A stretch of DNA of 47,539 bases from Anaerolineales bacterium. GTDB lineage: Bacteria > Chloroflexota > Anaerolineae > Anaerolineales > UBA4823. The notes beneath the pieces were generated by a model, which saw only the letters and a list, made by a program, of their open reading frames with translations, was not told the DNA's origin and ran no database searches. Shown in pieces: positions 24,493-34,511 of the stretch. The stretch spans positions 1 to 47,539 of the forward strand of contig JALHTN010000473.1 in the NCBI GenBank assembly GCA_022865865.1. Reading direction: 5' to 3'. How positions within the stretch are numbered: the first letter of the stretch is position 1; every line of letters starts with the position of its first letter. The position numbers and the translations under genes are program-made.

Positions 24493-27255
24493 ATGACTGA
24501 CAAGAAATGGGTTTACACTTTTAGCGAGGTCGAACTCGCTGAAAAGACTGTTGGAGGGGATTGGGAAGATGTGCGCGCTTTGCTGGGCGGCAAAGGCTCT
24601 GGCTTGGCGGATATGACTCGGGCTGGTGTACCTGTACCACCCGGTTTTACGGTAACCACGGAAGCTTGCAATGCTTATTTGGCTGAAGAAGGAACATTTC
24701 CAACCGGGGTGTGGGACCAGGAGTTGGCAGCTTTGACACAAATTGAAGCCGCAACAGGTAAAGCATTCGGGGATGCAAGCAATCCACTCCTGGTATCCTG
24801 CCGCTCTGGAGCAAAATTCTCAATGCCAGGCATGATGGATACCGTTCTAAACATAGGTCTCAATGATGAGACGGCCGCGGGAATGGCGGAATTGACCGGG
24901 GATGAGACTTTCGTCTACGACGCATATCGCCGGCTGGTGGAGATGTTCGGAGAGGTAGTACTTGGTATAGATGATGAAGCGTTCGAAGATCCGATGGATG
25001 AGTACAAGGAGAAGAAGGGGATTAAGTCCGATACGGAATTAAACGCGCAGGATTGGAAGAACCTGGTTGAAAAATTCAAGGCTGTAGTCAAAGAACACAT
25101 GGGGTTTGATTTTCCCCAGGATCCATATGACCAGCTGCGCTTAGCTACTGAAGCGGTCTTTAAGTCTTGGAATGGAAAGCGGGCTGTGGATTACCGCAAT
25201 GCCGCTGGAATCCGACATGATTTGGGTACGGCTGTCAATATCCAGACCATGGTGTTTGGAAACATGGGTTGGGATTCTGGGACCGGTGTCGCATTCACAC
25301 GCGATCCAGCCACTGGCGATAGGACGCTTTATGGGGATTACCTGCTGAACGCACAAGGGGAAGATGTTGTTGCAGGGATTCGCAACACAGAAAAGATCAC
25401 CAATCTTGAAAAAGAGATGCCAGCTGCCTATAATGAATTTCTACAAATCTGTAAAAAGTTGGAGCTTCATTATCGAGATATGCAGGATGTTGAGTTTACT
25501 ATCGAAAAAAATAAATTATGGATGCTCCAAACACGCACCGGTAAACGGACTGCTAAATCTGCGGTAAAAATTGCCGTTGATATGGCAAATGAGGGACTGA
25601 TATCGAAAGAAGAAGCCGTCCTACGAGTATTGCCGGATGATGTTGATACGCTTCTGCACCCACAATTCGATATCAAGGCACAGGATGAGGCTCGGGAGAT
25701 TGGAAGCATGTACGCTTCTGGTGTCAATGCTTCCCCCGGTGCTGCTGTCGGGCAGGTTTATTTCGATGCAGATACTGCCGAACGTATGGCCAAAGAAGAA
25801 GGCCAGGATGTGATCATGGTGCGGCCTTTTACGAAACCAGATGATGTTCACGGAATGCTGGCTTCAAAGGGGATTCTGACCAGCGAAGGAGGCGCAACTT
25901 CTCACGCAGCAGTTGTGGCTCGGCAGTTTGGTGTCCCGTGTGTGGTGGGTGCCGCCATGATCCGCCTTGATCTTGACAAACGCCTGATGACAGTTGAGGG
26001 TAAAATTGTAAAAGAGGGTGAATGGATTTCAGTCGACGGTACCAGTGGAGAAGTTTTCCTTGGTAAAATCGCCACCATTGCTCCAACTTTGGAAGAGCAG
26101 ACTGACCTGTTGGTTTTGCTTTCTTGGGCTGACGAGATCAGCGCTACACCGGGTATCCGCTCAGCACCCGAGGGATGGCCGACAACTGGCTTGCAGATAT
26201 GGGCAAACGCAGATTATCCGGCGGATGCTCGCCGGGCGCGTTCGTATGGTGCAGTCGGAATCGGTTTGTGCCGCACCGAGCACATGTTCTTTGAACAGGA
26301 ACGATTGCCAACCGTCCAGCGGATGATCCTGGCGGATTCCTCTGATGAGCGGCGATCTGCTCTGAATGAGCTGCTCCCCTTCCAGCGCTCGGATTTTGAA
26401 GGCTTGTTTGAAGCCATGGATGGACTGCCGGTGATCATACGCTTGATCGACCCACCCCTGCATGAATTTCTGCCCTCAGAACATGAACTGCTTGAAGAGG
26501 TCATCACCATGCGTGTCAAAGGTGAAACCGAAGGATTAGCTGAAAAGGAAGAATTGCTGGGTCATGTACAGAACCTGCACGAAAGCAATCCAATGATGGG
26601 ATTGCGCGGCATTCGTTTGAGCATCATGATGCCAGAAATTGTTGAAATGCAGGTGCGGGCGATCTTCGAAGCAGCCGCTAATGTCACCCTCAAGGGTGTC
26701 AATGCCAAGCCAGAAGTGATGATCCCCCTGACGGGTACGGTTAATGAGCTCAATGTGATCCAGCCGCGTCTGATTGTGATCGCGAAAGAGGTTATGCAGG
26801 AGAAAGGTGTCGAGTTCCAATACAAATTTGGGACCATGATCGAGATTCCACGTGCAGCAGTCACCGCGAGTGAGATAGCTGAAGTGGCTGAGTTCTTCTC
26901 TTTTGGTACCAATGATCTGACCCAGATGACTTACGGCTACAGTCGTGATGATGCTGAACGCAACTTCCTGCTTAAATATGTGGAAGATGGTATTCTACCG
27001 AAGAATCCTTTCCAAACTATCGACCAGGAAGGGGTTGGAAAATTGATGGAAATTTGTGTTCGCAGCGGTCGCGCTACCCGCACCGATCTGGAAGTAGGCA
27101 TTTGTGGTGAACACGGTGGTGATCCGGAATCGATCGAGTTCTGCTATACAATTGGTCTGAATTATGTCAGCTGCTCACCGTTCCGCATACCAATCGCTCG
27201 ATTGTCAGCAGCTCATGCAGCCCTGAAATATAGGGGCGTTGAGATCATGAATTAA
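24493..27255 (+). CDS. ppdK: Pyruvate, phosphate dikinase
   Basis: Interconverts PEP, AMP and PPi with pyruvate, ATP and Pi. The 920-residue length is slightly above the usual 870-900. The ATP-grasp N-terminus has LLGGKGSGLADMTRAGVPVP and SCRSGAKFSMPGMMDTVLNI is split across residues near 100; the central swivelling domain carries the phospho-histidine His471 in GGATSHAAVVARQFGVPCVV; the C-terminal TIM barrel has GLCRTEHMFF, FGTNDLTQMTYGYSRDD and GICGEHGGDP. A strong GAGGAGGT precedes the ATG. With a PPi-linked enzyme and a ferredoxin oxidoreductase nearby, energy-sparing glycolysis or gluconeogenesis is likely. Confidence 0.97.
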   Translation: MTDKKWVYTFSEVELAEKTVGGDWEDVRALLGGKGSGLADMTRAGVPVPPGFTVTTEACNAYLAEEGTFPTGVWDQELAALTQIEAATGKAFGDASNPLLVSCRSGAKFSMPGMMDTVLNIGLNDETAAGMAELTGDETFVYDAYRRLVEMFGEVVLGIDDEAFEDPMDEYKEKKGIKSDTELNAQDWKNLVEKFKAVVKEHMGFDFPQDPYDQLRLATEAVFKSWNGKRAVDYRNAAGIRHDLGTAVNIQTMVFGNMGWDSGTGVAFTRDPATGDRTLYGDYLLNAQGEDVVAGIRNTEKITNLEKEMPAAYNEFLQICKKLELHYRDMQDVEFTIEKNKLWMLQTRTGKRTAKSAVKIAVDMANEGLISKEEAVLRVLPDDVDTLLHPQFDIKAQDEAREIGSMYASGVNASPGAAVGQVYFDADTAERMAKEEGQDVIMVRPFTKPDDVHGMLASKGILTSEGGATSHAAVVARQFGVPCVVGAAMIRLDLDKRLMTVEGKIVKEGEWISVDGTSGEVFLGKIATIAPTLEEQTDLLVLLSWADEISATPGIRSAPEGWPTTGLQIWANADYPADARRARSYGAVGIGLCRTEHMFFEQERLPTVQRMILADSSDERRSALNELLPFQRSDFEGLFEAMDGLPVIIRLIDPPLHEFLPSEHELLEEVITMRVKGETEGLAEKEELLGHVQNLHESNPMMGLRGIRLSIMMPEIVEMQVRAIFEAAANVTLKGVNAKPEVMIPLTGTVNELNVIQPRLIVIAKEVMQEKGVEFQYKFGTMIEIPRAAVTASEIAEVAEFFSFGTNDLTQMTYGYSRDDAERNFLLKYVEDGILPKNPFQTIDQEGVGKLMEICVRSGRATRTDLEVGICGEHGGDPESIEFCYTIGLNYVSCSPFRIPIARLSAAHAALKYRGVEIMN

Positions 27256-27277
27256 CGAAACAAGATAACACAATCAC

Positions 27278-27325
27278 AATCGGGCTGTGGAAGATGATAA
27301 CTTTCCACGGCCCGATTTTAATAAT
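27278..27325 (+). terminator. Rho-independent terminator of ppdK
   Basis: A 15-bp stem with one wobble (27278-27292 with 27303-27317) and a 10-base loop, followed by TTAATAATT, lies just after the ppdK stop. Confidence 0.9.
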
Positions 27326-27451
27326 TATTGGCAATATCAAATTAATTCAGAGTTTTTGCCATCAAAGCAAAATTCCATTTCCCTCACAAGAATCACTCTA
27401 TTTTGGGGGTGGGGTGTTTAATGATGCCACCCAATACGATGGTTTCCTTAC

Positions 27452-27661
27452 TCAGGTTTGCCTATCACGACTGAGGGCTTCAAGATACCAGCGCGGGGCG
27501 CGAGATACGAGTCTCCCAAAGGGGTCAGTGATCGGTTTGCGTTTATCATCGCCTGGATGACCGGTCTCACATATGACCATCATATGTTGGTGACATTCTG
27601 ACTCGGTTTCGCATACCCGGAAGCATTTCGGGCAAATGTAAATGACCTGTTCCTGATTCAT
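27452..27661 (-). CDS. Small zinc-finger-like protein
   Basis: A 69-residue protein with YICPKCFRVCETESECHQHM, giving cysteines and histidines arranged CxxC-x3-C-x5-C-x-H-x2-(M)-x4-C-x3-H, which suits a C2H2- or C2HC-like zinc site. The second half (ITDPFGRLVSRAPRWYLEAL) is basic and helical. AAGGT lies before the ATG. Function unknown; similar short proteins occur several times in this window. Confidence 0.75.
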   Translation of the reverse strand: MNQEQVIYICPKCFRVCETESECHQHMMVICETGHPGDDKRKPITDPFGRLVSRAPRWYLEALSRDRQT

Positions 27662-28064
27662 TTCTGGCTACCTTAGGTAATTGGAAGGGTAATTATTCAG
27701 ATAAAATTGGGTTGAATTCCATTGTAATCGATTTTTGTGGGCGCAGCAATGCTGAAAGTTTTCCGGTCTTAAATTGTGGGTTGGACCAACCATACCGCTG
27801 TGCTTTGTAAATGGGAAACTCGCGGATCCTCACAACTACCCTTGGAACCACTTTGGCTCATGAAAAAAAATGGGGCTGTCTGAAAGTGACAGCCCCGTCG
27901 TAAAAGAGTTTCAAGGACGCGGTTCAATGTGCGCTGATGTTGTTTAGGGCCCGATTAACCTGCGAGTAATGAATGCCATATGTGATGAAGTGAGATGAAA
28001 CTGGAATGAACGGCAGTGTTTGATGTATGCAGAACAGTTGTCAGGGCCTCAGAGGGTGATGCAG
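27662..28064. other. Intergenic region downstream of the ferredoxin oxidoreductase operon
   Basis: About 400 bases without a convincing gene. It contains the terminator listed separately. Short open frames on both strands (for example 28016-28219 on the plus strand) are shadows of korC or lack ribosome sites. Confidence 0.5.
27863..27896 (-). terminator. Rho-independent terminator of the kor operon
   Basis: On the minus strand a perfect 9-bp GC-rich stem (GGGGCTGTC and its complement, 27896-27888 with 27880-27872) and 7-base loop are followed by A and eight T residues (27870-27863). It lies about 170 bases after the korC stop. Confidence 0.93.
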
Positions 28065-28625
28065 TTATGCTTGTTGTCCTATCCGCTCCTTACGCACGAA
28101 ATCAGCACCCGCCCGGAGAGCTTGGAAATTCACAGGCAGCAGCTTTTTATGCCGCTCCGGAAGGTGGGCTTGCAGTGTGGCTTCAATGGATTCAATGGTT
28201 AATATCGGGATTTCGGTGAGCAAAGCACCAACCATGACGATAGTGGTCATGCGTTTGTCACCCAAAGATTCGGCGATCTCGTTGGCAGGGATTTTTACAC
28301 ATCGCAGATCTGCTCTTTCTACTGTTTGGTCGATCAGTGAAGAATTGATGATCAGGGTGCCATTTTCAATTACTCTGGGTTCGTATTTTTCCAAGGATGG
28401 CTGGTTCATGGCGAGGACTGCTGTTGGGTTTCGCACGATTGGAGATCCAATCTCTTCATCTGCGATGACAACGGTACAGTTTGCTGTTCCGCCGCGCATT
28501 TCGGGTCCATAAGATGGTATCCAGGTCACCTCTTTGCCGTTATCCATGGCAGCATATGCCAATACCTGTCCAGCAAAGAGTACTCCCTGACCTCCAAATC
28601 CTGCAATCACTATTTCGGTTTGCAT
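28065..28625 (-). CDS. korC: 2-oxoacid:ferredoxin oxidoreductase, gamma subunit
   Basis: The 186-residue gamma subunit of a four-part 2-oxoacid:ferredoxin oxidoreductase. Typical opening IVIAGFGGQGVLFAGQVLAY, then SYGPEMRGGTANCTVVI and a closing domain with AVLAMNQPSLEKY. It links the alpha and beta subunits in the complex. AAGGAAGG precedes the start. Last gene of the D-A-B-C operon; gap to korB is 18 bases. Substrate (2-oxoglutarate or branched-chain 2-oxoacids) cannot be settled from this subunit. Confidence 0.9.
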   Translation of the reverse strand: MQTEIVIAGFGGQGVLFAGQVLAYAAMDNGKEVTWIPSYGPEMRGGTANCTVVIADEEIGSPIVRNPTAVLAMNQPSLEKYEPRVIENGTLIINSSLIDQTVERADLRCVKIPANEIAESLGDKRMTTIVMVGALLTEIPILTIESIEATLQAHLPERHKKLLPVNFQALRAGADFVRKERIGQQA

Positions 28626-28643
28626 GGTCCTTCCTTTGCTCTT

Positions 28644-29420
28644 TCAGACTCGCAGCTGGCTGATACCGGGGGCGACTTTGAAATCCTCCAGGGGATAGTA
28701 TGGAATCATATGCTCTTCTATCCAATTTAGGGATTCCGTCGGACTTAATCCCCAATTTGTCGGACAGGAGGACAATAATTCCACCATAGAAAATCCCAAC
28801 CCGCGCACCTGGGTTTCAAAAGCTAAGCGGATTGATTTCTTTGCTTTGCGGATGTTATTTGGGTCATGCAAGCTGCGTCTTACGATATACCCGGCTCCGT
28901 CCAGGGTTGCTAACATTTCCGCTGTACGGATTGGAAAGCCAGCTTGTTCAACATCTCGACCTCCCAGGGAGGTTGTGGTTTTCTGGCCCGGCAACGTGGT
29001 GGGAGCCATCTGGCCGCCGGTCATACCAAAGTTGGCGTTATTGATGAAGATAGCGGTAATATTCTCTCCGCGAGCTGCTGAATGCACGATCTCTGCCATA
29101 CCGATAGAAGCCAGGTCACCATCACCCTGGTAGGTGAACACAACCCGGTCCGGCAGCACACGTTTGATCCCCGTCGCCATGGCAGGTGCGCGGCCATGGG
29201 CAGCCTCTACAAAGTCGAAATCAAAATAATTGTAAGCAAAAACCGAACAGCCCACAGAAGCGACACCAATAGTCTTATCCTGCACGTCCATTTCTTCGAG
29301 AACTTCAGCGACGAGTCGATGGGCGACACCATGGGTGCATCCGGGGCAGTAATGGGTGGTCGCATCTGTGAATGTTCCTGGGCGTTGGTAAACAATTTCA
29401 ACAGGTGGGTTTGAACCCAT
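28644..29420 (-). CDS. korB: 2-oxoacid:ferredoxin oxidoreductase, beta (TPP-binding) subunit
   Basis: The 258-residue thiamine-pyrophosphate subunit. [20 protein letters not shown] carries the N-terminal CPGC motif, [19 protein letters not shown] follows, and the TPP/magnesium motif is [20 protein letters not shown] ending in [17 protein letters not shown] use the ATG at 29420, which has AAGGAG nine bases upstream; the longer frame to 29486 runs into korA. Gap to korA is 13 bases. Confidence 0.93.
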   Translation of the reverse strand: MGSNPPVEIVYQRPGTFTDATTHYCPGCTHGVAHRLVAEVLEEMDVQDKTIGVASVGCSVFAYNYFDFDFVEAAHGRAPAMATGIKRVLPDRVVFTYQGDGDLASIGMAEIVHSAARGENITAIFINNANFGMTGGQMAPTTLPGQKTTTSLGGRDVEQAGFPIRTAEMLATLDGAGYIVRRSLHDPNNIRKAKKSIRLAFETQVRGLGFSMVELLSSCPTNWGLSPTESLNWIEEHMIPYYPLEDFKVAPGISQLRV

Positions 29421-29433
29421 ATCTTGATACTCC

Positions 29434-30549
29434 TTAATTTTCCTGGATATCCATGCGTTCCATCCATGAAATTCTTGGATTGGCACTCGGGGCTACTGGC
29501 TCGTAGCATAAACGCCGGATTTCACTCAGAATTTCATCAGGAAGGGGAACCATACCCCCCAGGCGACCGTAAAATTCCACCGGTATCTTACCACCCACAG
29601 CTGCTTGTACGTCCTTCAGCATCTGACCAGAATTCATCTCGACGACTAACATTCCACAGGCTAGATCGGTCAGCTCTTTTATGCGAGCATAGGGAAAGGG
29701 GCTGACTGTTATCGGTCGCAGCAAACCAACAGGGATGCCTTCAGCGCGCGCGGCTCGCACAGCAGAAAGCGCTACCCTGCCTGCGGTGCCAAAGCCGACT
29801 ACCACCAGCTCTGCGTTCTCCATAAAATACTCTTTATAGCGCAGCTCATTGGCTTCGATCTCGTTCCAACGCTTAAGTAAATGGAAATTCAGCTGCTCTT
29901 CTTCTTCAGGGTCAATATAAATCGAACTTAGGATACGCCGCTCGCGGTCTTTTGCACCGGTGACTGCCCATTCGGGTTTGTGCTTTCTCATGGGTTGCAT
30001 GGGAGGTAATTCTGCCGGTTCCATCATCTGGCCGATACTCCCATCGATGAGGACAACAGCCACCGATCTGTATTTTTCTGCTAATAGAAAAGCATCCGCA
30101 GTCATATCGATCGCTTCTTGTATACTGGCTGGAGCGAGCACGATAGGGTGGAAATCTCCATGTCCACCACCGTGAACGATCTGGTTATAGTCTCCTTGGG
30201 AGGGGGCGATATTGCCTAAACCGGGTCCGCCACGCATCACATCGACCAATACCACCGGAACCTGTGTACCTGCGATATAGGATATGCCTTCCATCATCAA
30301 GCTGATCCCAGGGCTGGAGGAGGAGGTCATCACCCGGGCGCCGGTACAGGCTGCTCCGTAAACCATATTAATCGCAGCTAATTCACTTTCTGCTTGCATG
30401 AAGGTGCGACCCAGCTCGGGCATCCTTTTGGAGAGCCATTCCAGTAATTCTGTTTGGGGTGTGATCGGGTATCCAAAATAAGCTTCTAAACCGGAGCGGA
30501 CAGCTGCTTCAGCAATGGCTTCATTGCCTTTGAGCAGTTCTTTCACCAT
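29434..30549 (-). CDS. korA: 2-oxoacid:ferredoxin oxidoreductase, alpha subunit
   Basis: The 371-residue alpha subunit. It has [35 protein letters not shown], the TPP-interacting [20 protein letters not shown] and [15 protein letters not shown], all typical of KorA/VorB. It oxidises a 2-oxoacid with CoA and reduces ferredoxin together with its partners. The close likeness to both KorA and VorB types leaves the substrate open. Its ribosome site (AGGAG) overlaps the korD stop, 10 bases before it. Confidence 0.92.
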   Translation of the reverse strand: MVKELLKGNEAIAEAAVRSGLEAYFGYPITPQTELLEWLSKRMPELGRTFMQAESELAAINMVYGAACTGARVMTSSSSPGISLMMEGISYIAGTQVPVVLVDVMRGGPGLGNIAPSQGDYNQIVHGGGHGDFHPIVLAPASIQEAIDMTADAFLLAEKYRSVAVVLIDGSIGQMMEPAELPPMQPMRKHKPEWAVTGAKDRERRILSSIYIDPEEEEQLNFHLLKRWNEIEANELRYKEYFMENAELVVVGFGTAGRVALSAVRAARAEGIPVGLLRPITVSPFPYARIKELTDLACGMLVVEMNSGQMLKDVQAAVGGKIPVEFYGRLGGMVPLPDEILSEIRRLCYEPVAPSANPRISWMERMDIQEN

Positions 30550-30559
30550 GGGAACACTC

Positions 30560-30805
30560 CTATGCTGCAGCTCTTACGCGCTTGGCAGGCACTTCTCGGT
30601 AAATAGTAAGGGCTGCTTCCGGACATACTATAGCGCAAATTGTGCATCCGGTGCAGCCCTCTGAGCTCAGGTAGGCCGGGTGATAGCCTTTGGGAGTAAG
30701 GCGATCCAGGTCAAGGCTGATCACTTCTTGTGGACAGGCATTGACACACAAATCGCAGCCTTTGCAGTAGAGTTCATCGACTTCAATCCATCCCTTTATG
30801 GGCAT
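30560..30805 (-). CDS. korD: 2-oxoacid:ferredoxin oxidoreductase, delta subunit (2[4Fe-4S] ferredoxin)
   Basis: An 81-residue ferredoxin-like subunit with two [4Fe-4S] motifs, CKGCDLCVNACP (14-25) and CTGCTICAIVCP (51-62). It carries electrons from the catalytic subunits to free ferredoxin. GGAGGT lies before the ATG. First gene of the operon; a TATAAT at 30915-30910 on this strand is a possible but unsupported promoter. Confidence 0.93.
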   Translation of the reverse strand: MPIKGWIEVDELYCKGCDLCVNACPQEVISLDLDRLTPKGYHPAYLSSEGCTGCTICAIVCPEAALTIYREVPAKRVRAAA

Positions 30806-31046
30806 TCACTTACCTCCAATAAACGCACACATAATCAACAGGACGATATTTACTACCTTCATTATCAATATATTAACGATTTGAGCCTAGTGCTAACTGT
30901 CACTGATCTATTATACATACGTCCTGACATTATTGGCTTAATTATTTTTTATTGGTTTTGGTAACCATGGGCTGAGATCATCCCGGTTTCTGGTGTGTAT
31001 GCTCCCTAATATTGAGGTAATGAAGCAATTTCGTATAGCGGTCAAC

Positions 31047-31805
31047 CTACAGGTCTTCAAATCGCGAATCTTCGATTTCTTGCCGCAGGTCACTTTCTTT
31101 CGACCTGTGTGGAGAAAAGATACCTTCTTCGGCTGCACCAATTTCTGCGGCTTCAGCAGCTTCCAGTTCGTCTCTTGAAGCTCGCCGGACAAGGCTCCAT
31201 TTGCCGCAATAAGGGCAGCGGTCGAACTTGACCAGGCCTAAATTTAGACCATAGATATGCCTGCTATACGGACGCGAACATTTCGGACAGATAGCACCGC
31301 CATAATGACCGTATTTACGCGGCGCGCCTGGCGGCAGTAAGTCTTTCTTACCACGTGTGAAAATCAATAGAATTATGATAGCCAATACCAATGCGCCTAA
31401 TATCACCACTACCAGGGGTACGATTATATTAGTCGCTGCCTGCCAACTATCGTCAGCAGAAACAAATTCAACTTGGATGATGTTGGAGCTTAGCTCAGTA
31501 TTGCTTGCCGTGAGTCCCGTGGCACGCAGCTGATGAGCACCAAGGGTGAAATTATCCGTGTTGAACTGCAGATTGAAGGGCTCTTCATGTGTGTCACCCA
31601 GCACCTGGTCATCAAGGAAGTAAACAACCTGGGCTAAATCATCAGGTCCACTTGTTCGAATGGTGAAGGTACCCTGAATTCTGCCGGTACCGGATGAGTA
31701 CCCCCAATTTCGTTTCAGGCTTATCTGGAGCTGTTCTTCTTGAAAACCTGCACTGGTTGAATAGAAGGAGAACAGGAGAGCGAGCAAAATATTGATGATT
31801 GTCAT
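31047..31805 (-). CDS. Membrane protein with outer Ig-like domain and inner zinc ribbon
   Basis: A 252-residue protein of unusual order: signal-like N-terminus (1-20), an outer beta-rich domain (about 25-115) with the Ig-like pattern VVYFLDDQVLGDTHEEPFNL and LGAHQLRATG, one membrane helix (about 127-150), then a cytoplasmic zinc ribbon with Cys173, Cys176, Cys197 and Cys200 and an acidic tail. It is the last gene of the membrane operon, 21 bases after the ABC permease, so it may be an accessory of that exporter. AGGAG lies 18 bases before the ATG and can pair with TCTCC next to the start. Confidence 0.7.
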   Translation of the reverse strand: MTIINILLALLFSFYSTSAGFQEEQLQISLKRNWGYSSGTGRIQGTFTIRTSGPDDLAQVVYFLDDQVLGDTHEEPFNLQFNTDNFTLGAHQLRATGLTASNTELSSNIIQVEFVSADDSWQAATNIIVPLVVVILGALVLAIIILLIFTRGKKDLLPPGAPRKYGHYGGAICPKCSRPYSRHIYGLNLGLVKFDRCPYCGKWSLVRRASRDELEAAEAAEIGAAEEGIFSPHRSKESDLRQEIEDSRFEDL

Positions 31806-31826
31806 GATGGAGATTTTCTATGTCTC

Positions 31827-32621
31827 CTATTTCCAGCGGGTGAGGATCGTTTCACGCTGGAAGAGGCGGATTGACAGGTAAATCAGCACCAGGTCTACCA
31901 GGGCCAAGACCAATGCACTGGCAACCATGAATTTAATATCTAAAATGATGATACCTGCCATCTGTCCAAAGAAAGTGGCCAACACGGGAAGTATGATGAT
32001 CATCGACACTTGTTCAGCCACGCGGGGGTCGTTCACCCGCGAGGAAATAATGATGCTGAAGCTGACCGCTGAGAGAGCCATCAAAGGACCGATAACAAAG
32101 ATGGCTGTCAGCCAGCGACCATCCAGAAAACTGGCGATGACATCCGGATTTTCGATCATGATCCAGCTTCCCAGGATGAAAATACTAAAACCGATCCAGG
32201 TTGCTGCCAGTGCTGGAATAATGGCCGCAAGTGCTTTGCCGACCAACAATTCCGAAGTGGTAATCGGAGTAGCCAAGAGCGGTTCCAGACTGCGATTCAC
32301 CTTTTCACCAACGATGGAGTAAGAAGAAATCGAGGCAGGTATGGCGAGGGGGATGATCATAAACATGATCATAAATTGGCTGACAATAAAAACTTGAAAG
32401 CAATCACCACCGCTGAAATTGTTGGGGCAAAAGGCATCGAATTCTTGCGGCATATCGCTGGTCACTACAGCATTGAATTCACCGCTCGATTGGGTGGCAT
32501 AGATAATACCTAAGGGTATGGCGGTCAGGATCAGGGGTAAAAAGGCGACGGTAAACAACACCATCTTGTTTTTGAATACCTCTGACCACTCTTTGCGGAT
32601 AATCGTTTTAATTTTGTTCAT
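31827..32621 (-). CDS. ABC-2 type transporter permease
   Basis: A 264-residue membrane protein with about six transmembrane helices. The N-terminus KTIIRKEWSEVFKNKMVLFT is the amphipathic elbow helix of ABC-2 permeases; an outer loop with two cysteines (FCPNNFSGGDCF) lies after the first helix; SLEPLLATPITTSELLVGKA is the coupling-helix motif of NatB/Na-efflux-like permeases. It pairs with the ATPase gene upstream. Substrate unknown. Confidence 0.9.
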   Translation of the reverse strand: MNKIKTIIRKEWSEVFKNKMVLFTVAFLPLILTAIPLGIIYATQSSGEFNAVVTSDMPQEFDAFCPNNFSGGDCFQVFIVSQFMIMFMIIPLAIPASISSYSIVGEKVNRSLEPLLATPITTSELLVGKALAAIIPALAATWIGFSIFILGSWIMIENPDVIASFLDGRWLTAIFVIGPLMALSAVSFSIIISSRVNDPRVAEQVSMIIILPVLATFFGQMAGIIILDIKFMVASALVLALVDLVLIYLSIRLFQRETILTRWK

Positions 32622-32714
32622 TGCTTACCTTATGGGAAGCAGCTCGTGAAAGGAACTATGATCGACATTGCCAAGAGTTTCCCAATAAGCGCTCTACCCC
32701 GGTTGGGATCACTA

Positions 32715-33623
32715 TTAAGCTTCCTTGACCAGCTGCAGATACACATCTTCTAAAGAGCGGCGCAGTTCGCCAACAAATTGAACCTCTGCCCCTTCACTGA
32801 TCAGGAGACGGATTAGTTCTGGATTATGAGTCTCTGGGTCTTCGATGGTTGCCACAATCTTGTGCTCCATCAGCCGGGCTTCCGTAACATGAGGATGGTG
32901 GCTAATTTTATCCACCAAATTCTGATCCGCTTGCTGAAGATGAAACACTATTTTGCGACCAAAAACCTGTCTGCGCAGCGTGGTGGGCGCATCTACGACC
33001 AGAAGACGGGTTTTGAAAACCCCGATTCGATCACAGAGCCGGTCAGCTTCGTCAAGATTATGAGTGCAGATGAATATGGTGCGTCCCTGCTGTTTTATTT
33101 CCAGGATGAATTCCCGGACCAGGCGGGAAGCTTCAGGATCAAGGCCTGCGGTTGGTTCATCCAGGAACACCGTGCGTGGTTCGTGCAGCAAGGCGCGGGC
33201 GATGGCCAACTTTTGCTTCATCCCTTTTGAAAAAGTAGCGGCGATATCCATCCTTCTTTCCCACAAACCAAGGAAACGCAGATATTTCTCTACCTGCCCT
33301 TTGATATCTTCCACCTCATACAAACTGGCATAGATCTCAAGATTCCGTTCAGCGCTCAGGTTGTCGTACATTCCAGGGGTTTCGGTTAGCAAGCCGACGC
33401 TGCGTCGAATATCGATATCCTTTTCGCCAACCTGATAACCGTTGACGGAAGCCTCTCCAGCTGTGGGGCTGATCAGACTGGTCAGCATCCGCACGGTCGT
33501 GGTTTTCCCGGCTCCATTCGGACCCAGGAAGCCGAAAACCTCACCTTCAGGAATCTCAAGCGACAGGTTTTCAACGGCAGTAATTTCATCAAATTTTTTT
33601 GTCAGGTTTTGAGTGGTTATCAT
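32715..33623 (-). CDS. ABC transporter ATP-binding protein
   Basis: A 302-residue ABC-2-type ATPase: Walker A GPNGAGKTTT (34-43), Q-loop LLTETPGMYDNLSA, signature FSKGMKQKLAIARAL, Walker B TVFLDEPTAGLDPEA and switch His in ICTHNLDE. A C-terminal accessory domain (about 220-302) is typical of the CcmA/NatA group. The ATG lies three bases after the stop of the YhfC gene with no Shine-Dalgarno sequence, so translation is probably coupled. Confidence 0.95.
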   Translation of the reverse strand: MITTQNLTKKFDEITAVENLSLEIPEGEVFGFLGPNGAGKTTTVRMLTSLISPTAGEASVNGYQVGEKDIDIRRSVGLLTETPGMYDNLSAERNLEIYASLYEVEDIKGQVEKYLRFLGLWERRMDIAATFSKGMKQKLAIARALLHEPRTVFLDEPTAGLDPEASRLVREFILEIKQQGRTIFICTHNLDEADRLCDRIGVFKTRLLVVDAPTTLRRQVFGRKIVFHLQQADQNLVDKISHHPHVTEARLMEHKIVATIEDPETHNPELIRLLISEGAEVQFVGELRRSLEDVYLQLVKEA

Positions 33624-33626
33624 AAT

Positions 33627-34511
33627 TTAATCTGTATATCGGGTTTGATCAATATTATCAGGATTTTCTTCGATCGGGGGTAGGTTGAGCTGCTTATGAT
33701 CGCCATCTCCTTCAGTAACACTTTCGTTTGATTCGACAGCTGGATCATCACTGCGCAGGGCGAAAATTATCCCAATGCTCAGCAGGGTGAAGATTGCTAA
33801 AATACCTTCAGTAGCATATGCGCCCCACTGGCGAACAGTGATCACGGCAACCGCGTCAAGCAGGGTGTGCCATGCGATGGCGATCCACAACCAGCGGCTT
33901 TGCCGGCGGATGAAAACTTGCAGCACCAGGATAGTTAAAGCAATTTGGACCGGCAGAACAAGAATTCGTTCCAGAGCACCTAACAGCGAATCATACCAGG
34001 ATACCCCCCAAAACAGATTGAGGCCTTGTTGAAGAGGCGCTAGCTGTTCAGGTGGAAGAATCGAGGTCAGGTCGACTGTGCGTAAAGCCATAAAAATGCC
34101 ATAATTCAGAATCATGACCACGACGAAAAATATGATCGCTTCTATCCCACCCCATCCAGCGCCAAATAAAAGACCTTTCGACCAGGAACGGGCATCTTTT
34201 GCCCACCAGCGCAGCCCAGCATATCGAGTCAGCTCTTCGAATAACCCAGCACTGAGACCCAGCAAGAGCGCGCTGAAAATGAGCTGGTATTCCTCTGGTG
34301 GAGTAGGCAGGACACCGGTATTAAATAAACGATCCAATAGAAGGTTAAAGGGAATATGCAGGATCTGGGAAATGACGAACAAGGCAGCTCCGATCCAATA
34401 CAAACGCCAGCCTAAATTATATTTGCGCGTCAGGAAGAACCCCAAACCGATAACCAGGATCAGGACCAGGATAATGCCCAGAGGGTACGTGAATATGAGG
34501 ATCGAATTCAT
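33627..34511 (-). CDS. YhfC-family intramembrane protease-like protein
   Basis: A 294-residue protein with about seven membrane helices. The diagnostic glutamate motif is GLFEELTRYAGLRWW (Glu92-Glu93, Arg96), followed by GAGWGGIEAIIFF (Glu124) and a late WHTLLDA with a membrane-embedded His, the set expected of CPBP/PrsW/YhfC-type glutamic intramembrane proteases. The last 40 residues are acidic and cytoplasmic. It overlaps the upstream oxidoreductase gene by four bases (ATGA) and precedes the ABC genes, so it may process a peptide handled by that exporter, or confer immunity. That role is inference. Confidence 0.8.
   Translation of the reverse strand: MNSILIFTYPLGIILVLILVIGLGFFLTRKYNLGWRLYWIGAALFVISQILHIPFNLLLDRLFNTGVLPTPPEEYQLIFSALLLGLSAGLFEELTRYAGLRWWAKDARSWSKGLLFGAGWGGIEAIIFFVVVMILNYGIFMALRTVDLTSILPPEQLAPLQQGLNLFWGVSWYDSLLGALERILVLPVQIALTILVLQVFIRRQSRWLWIAIAWHTLLDAVAVITVRQWGAYATEGILAIFTLLSIGIIFALRSDDPAVESNESVTEGDGDHKQLNLPPIEENPDNIDQTRYTD

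Noticed and set aside
27278..27317. Possible riboswitch after ppdK
   Set aside because: The stem directly follows the stop codon, has a T-rich end and no conserved aptamer core; it is a plain terminator.
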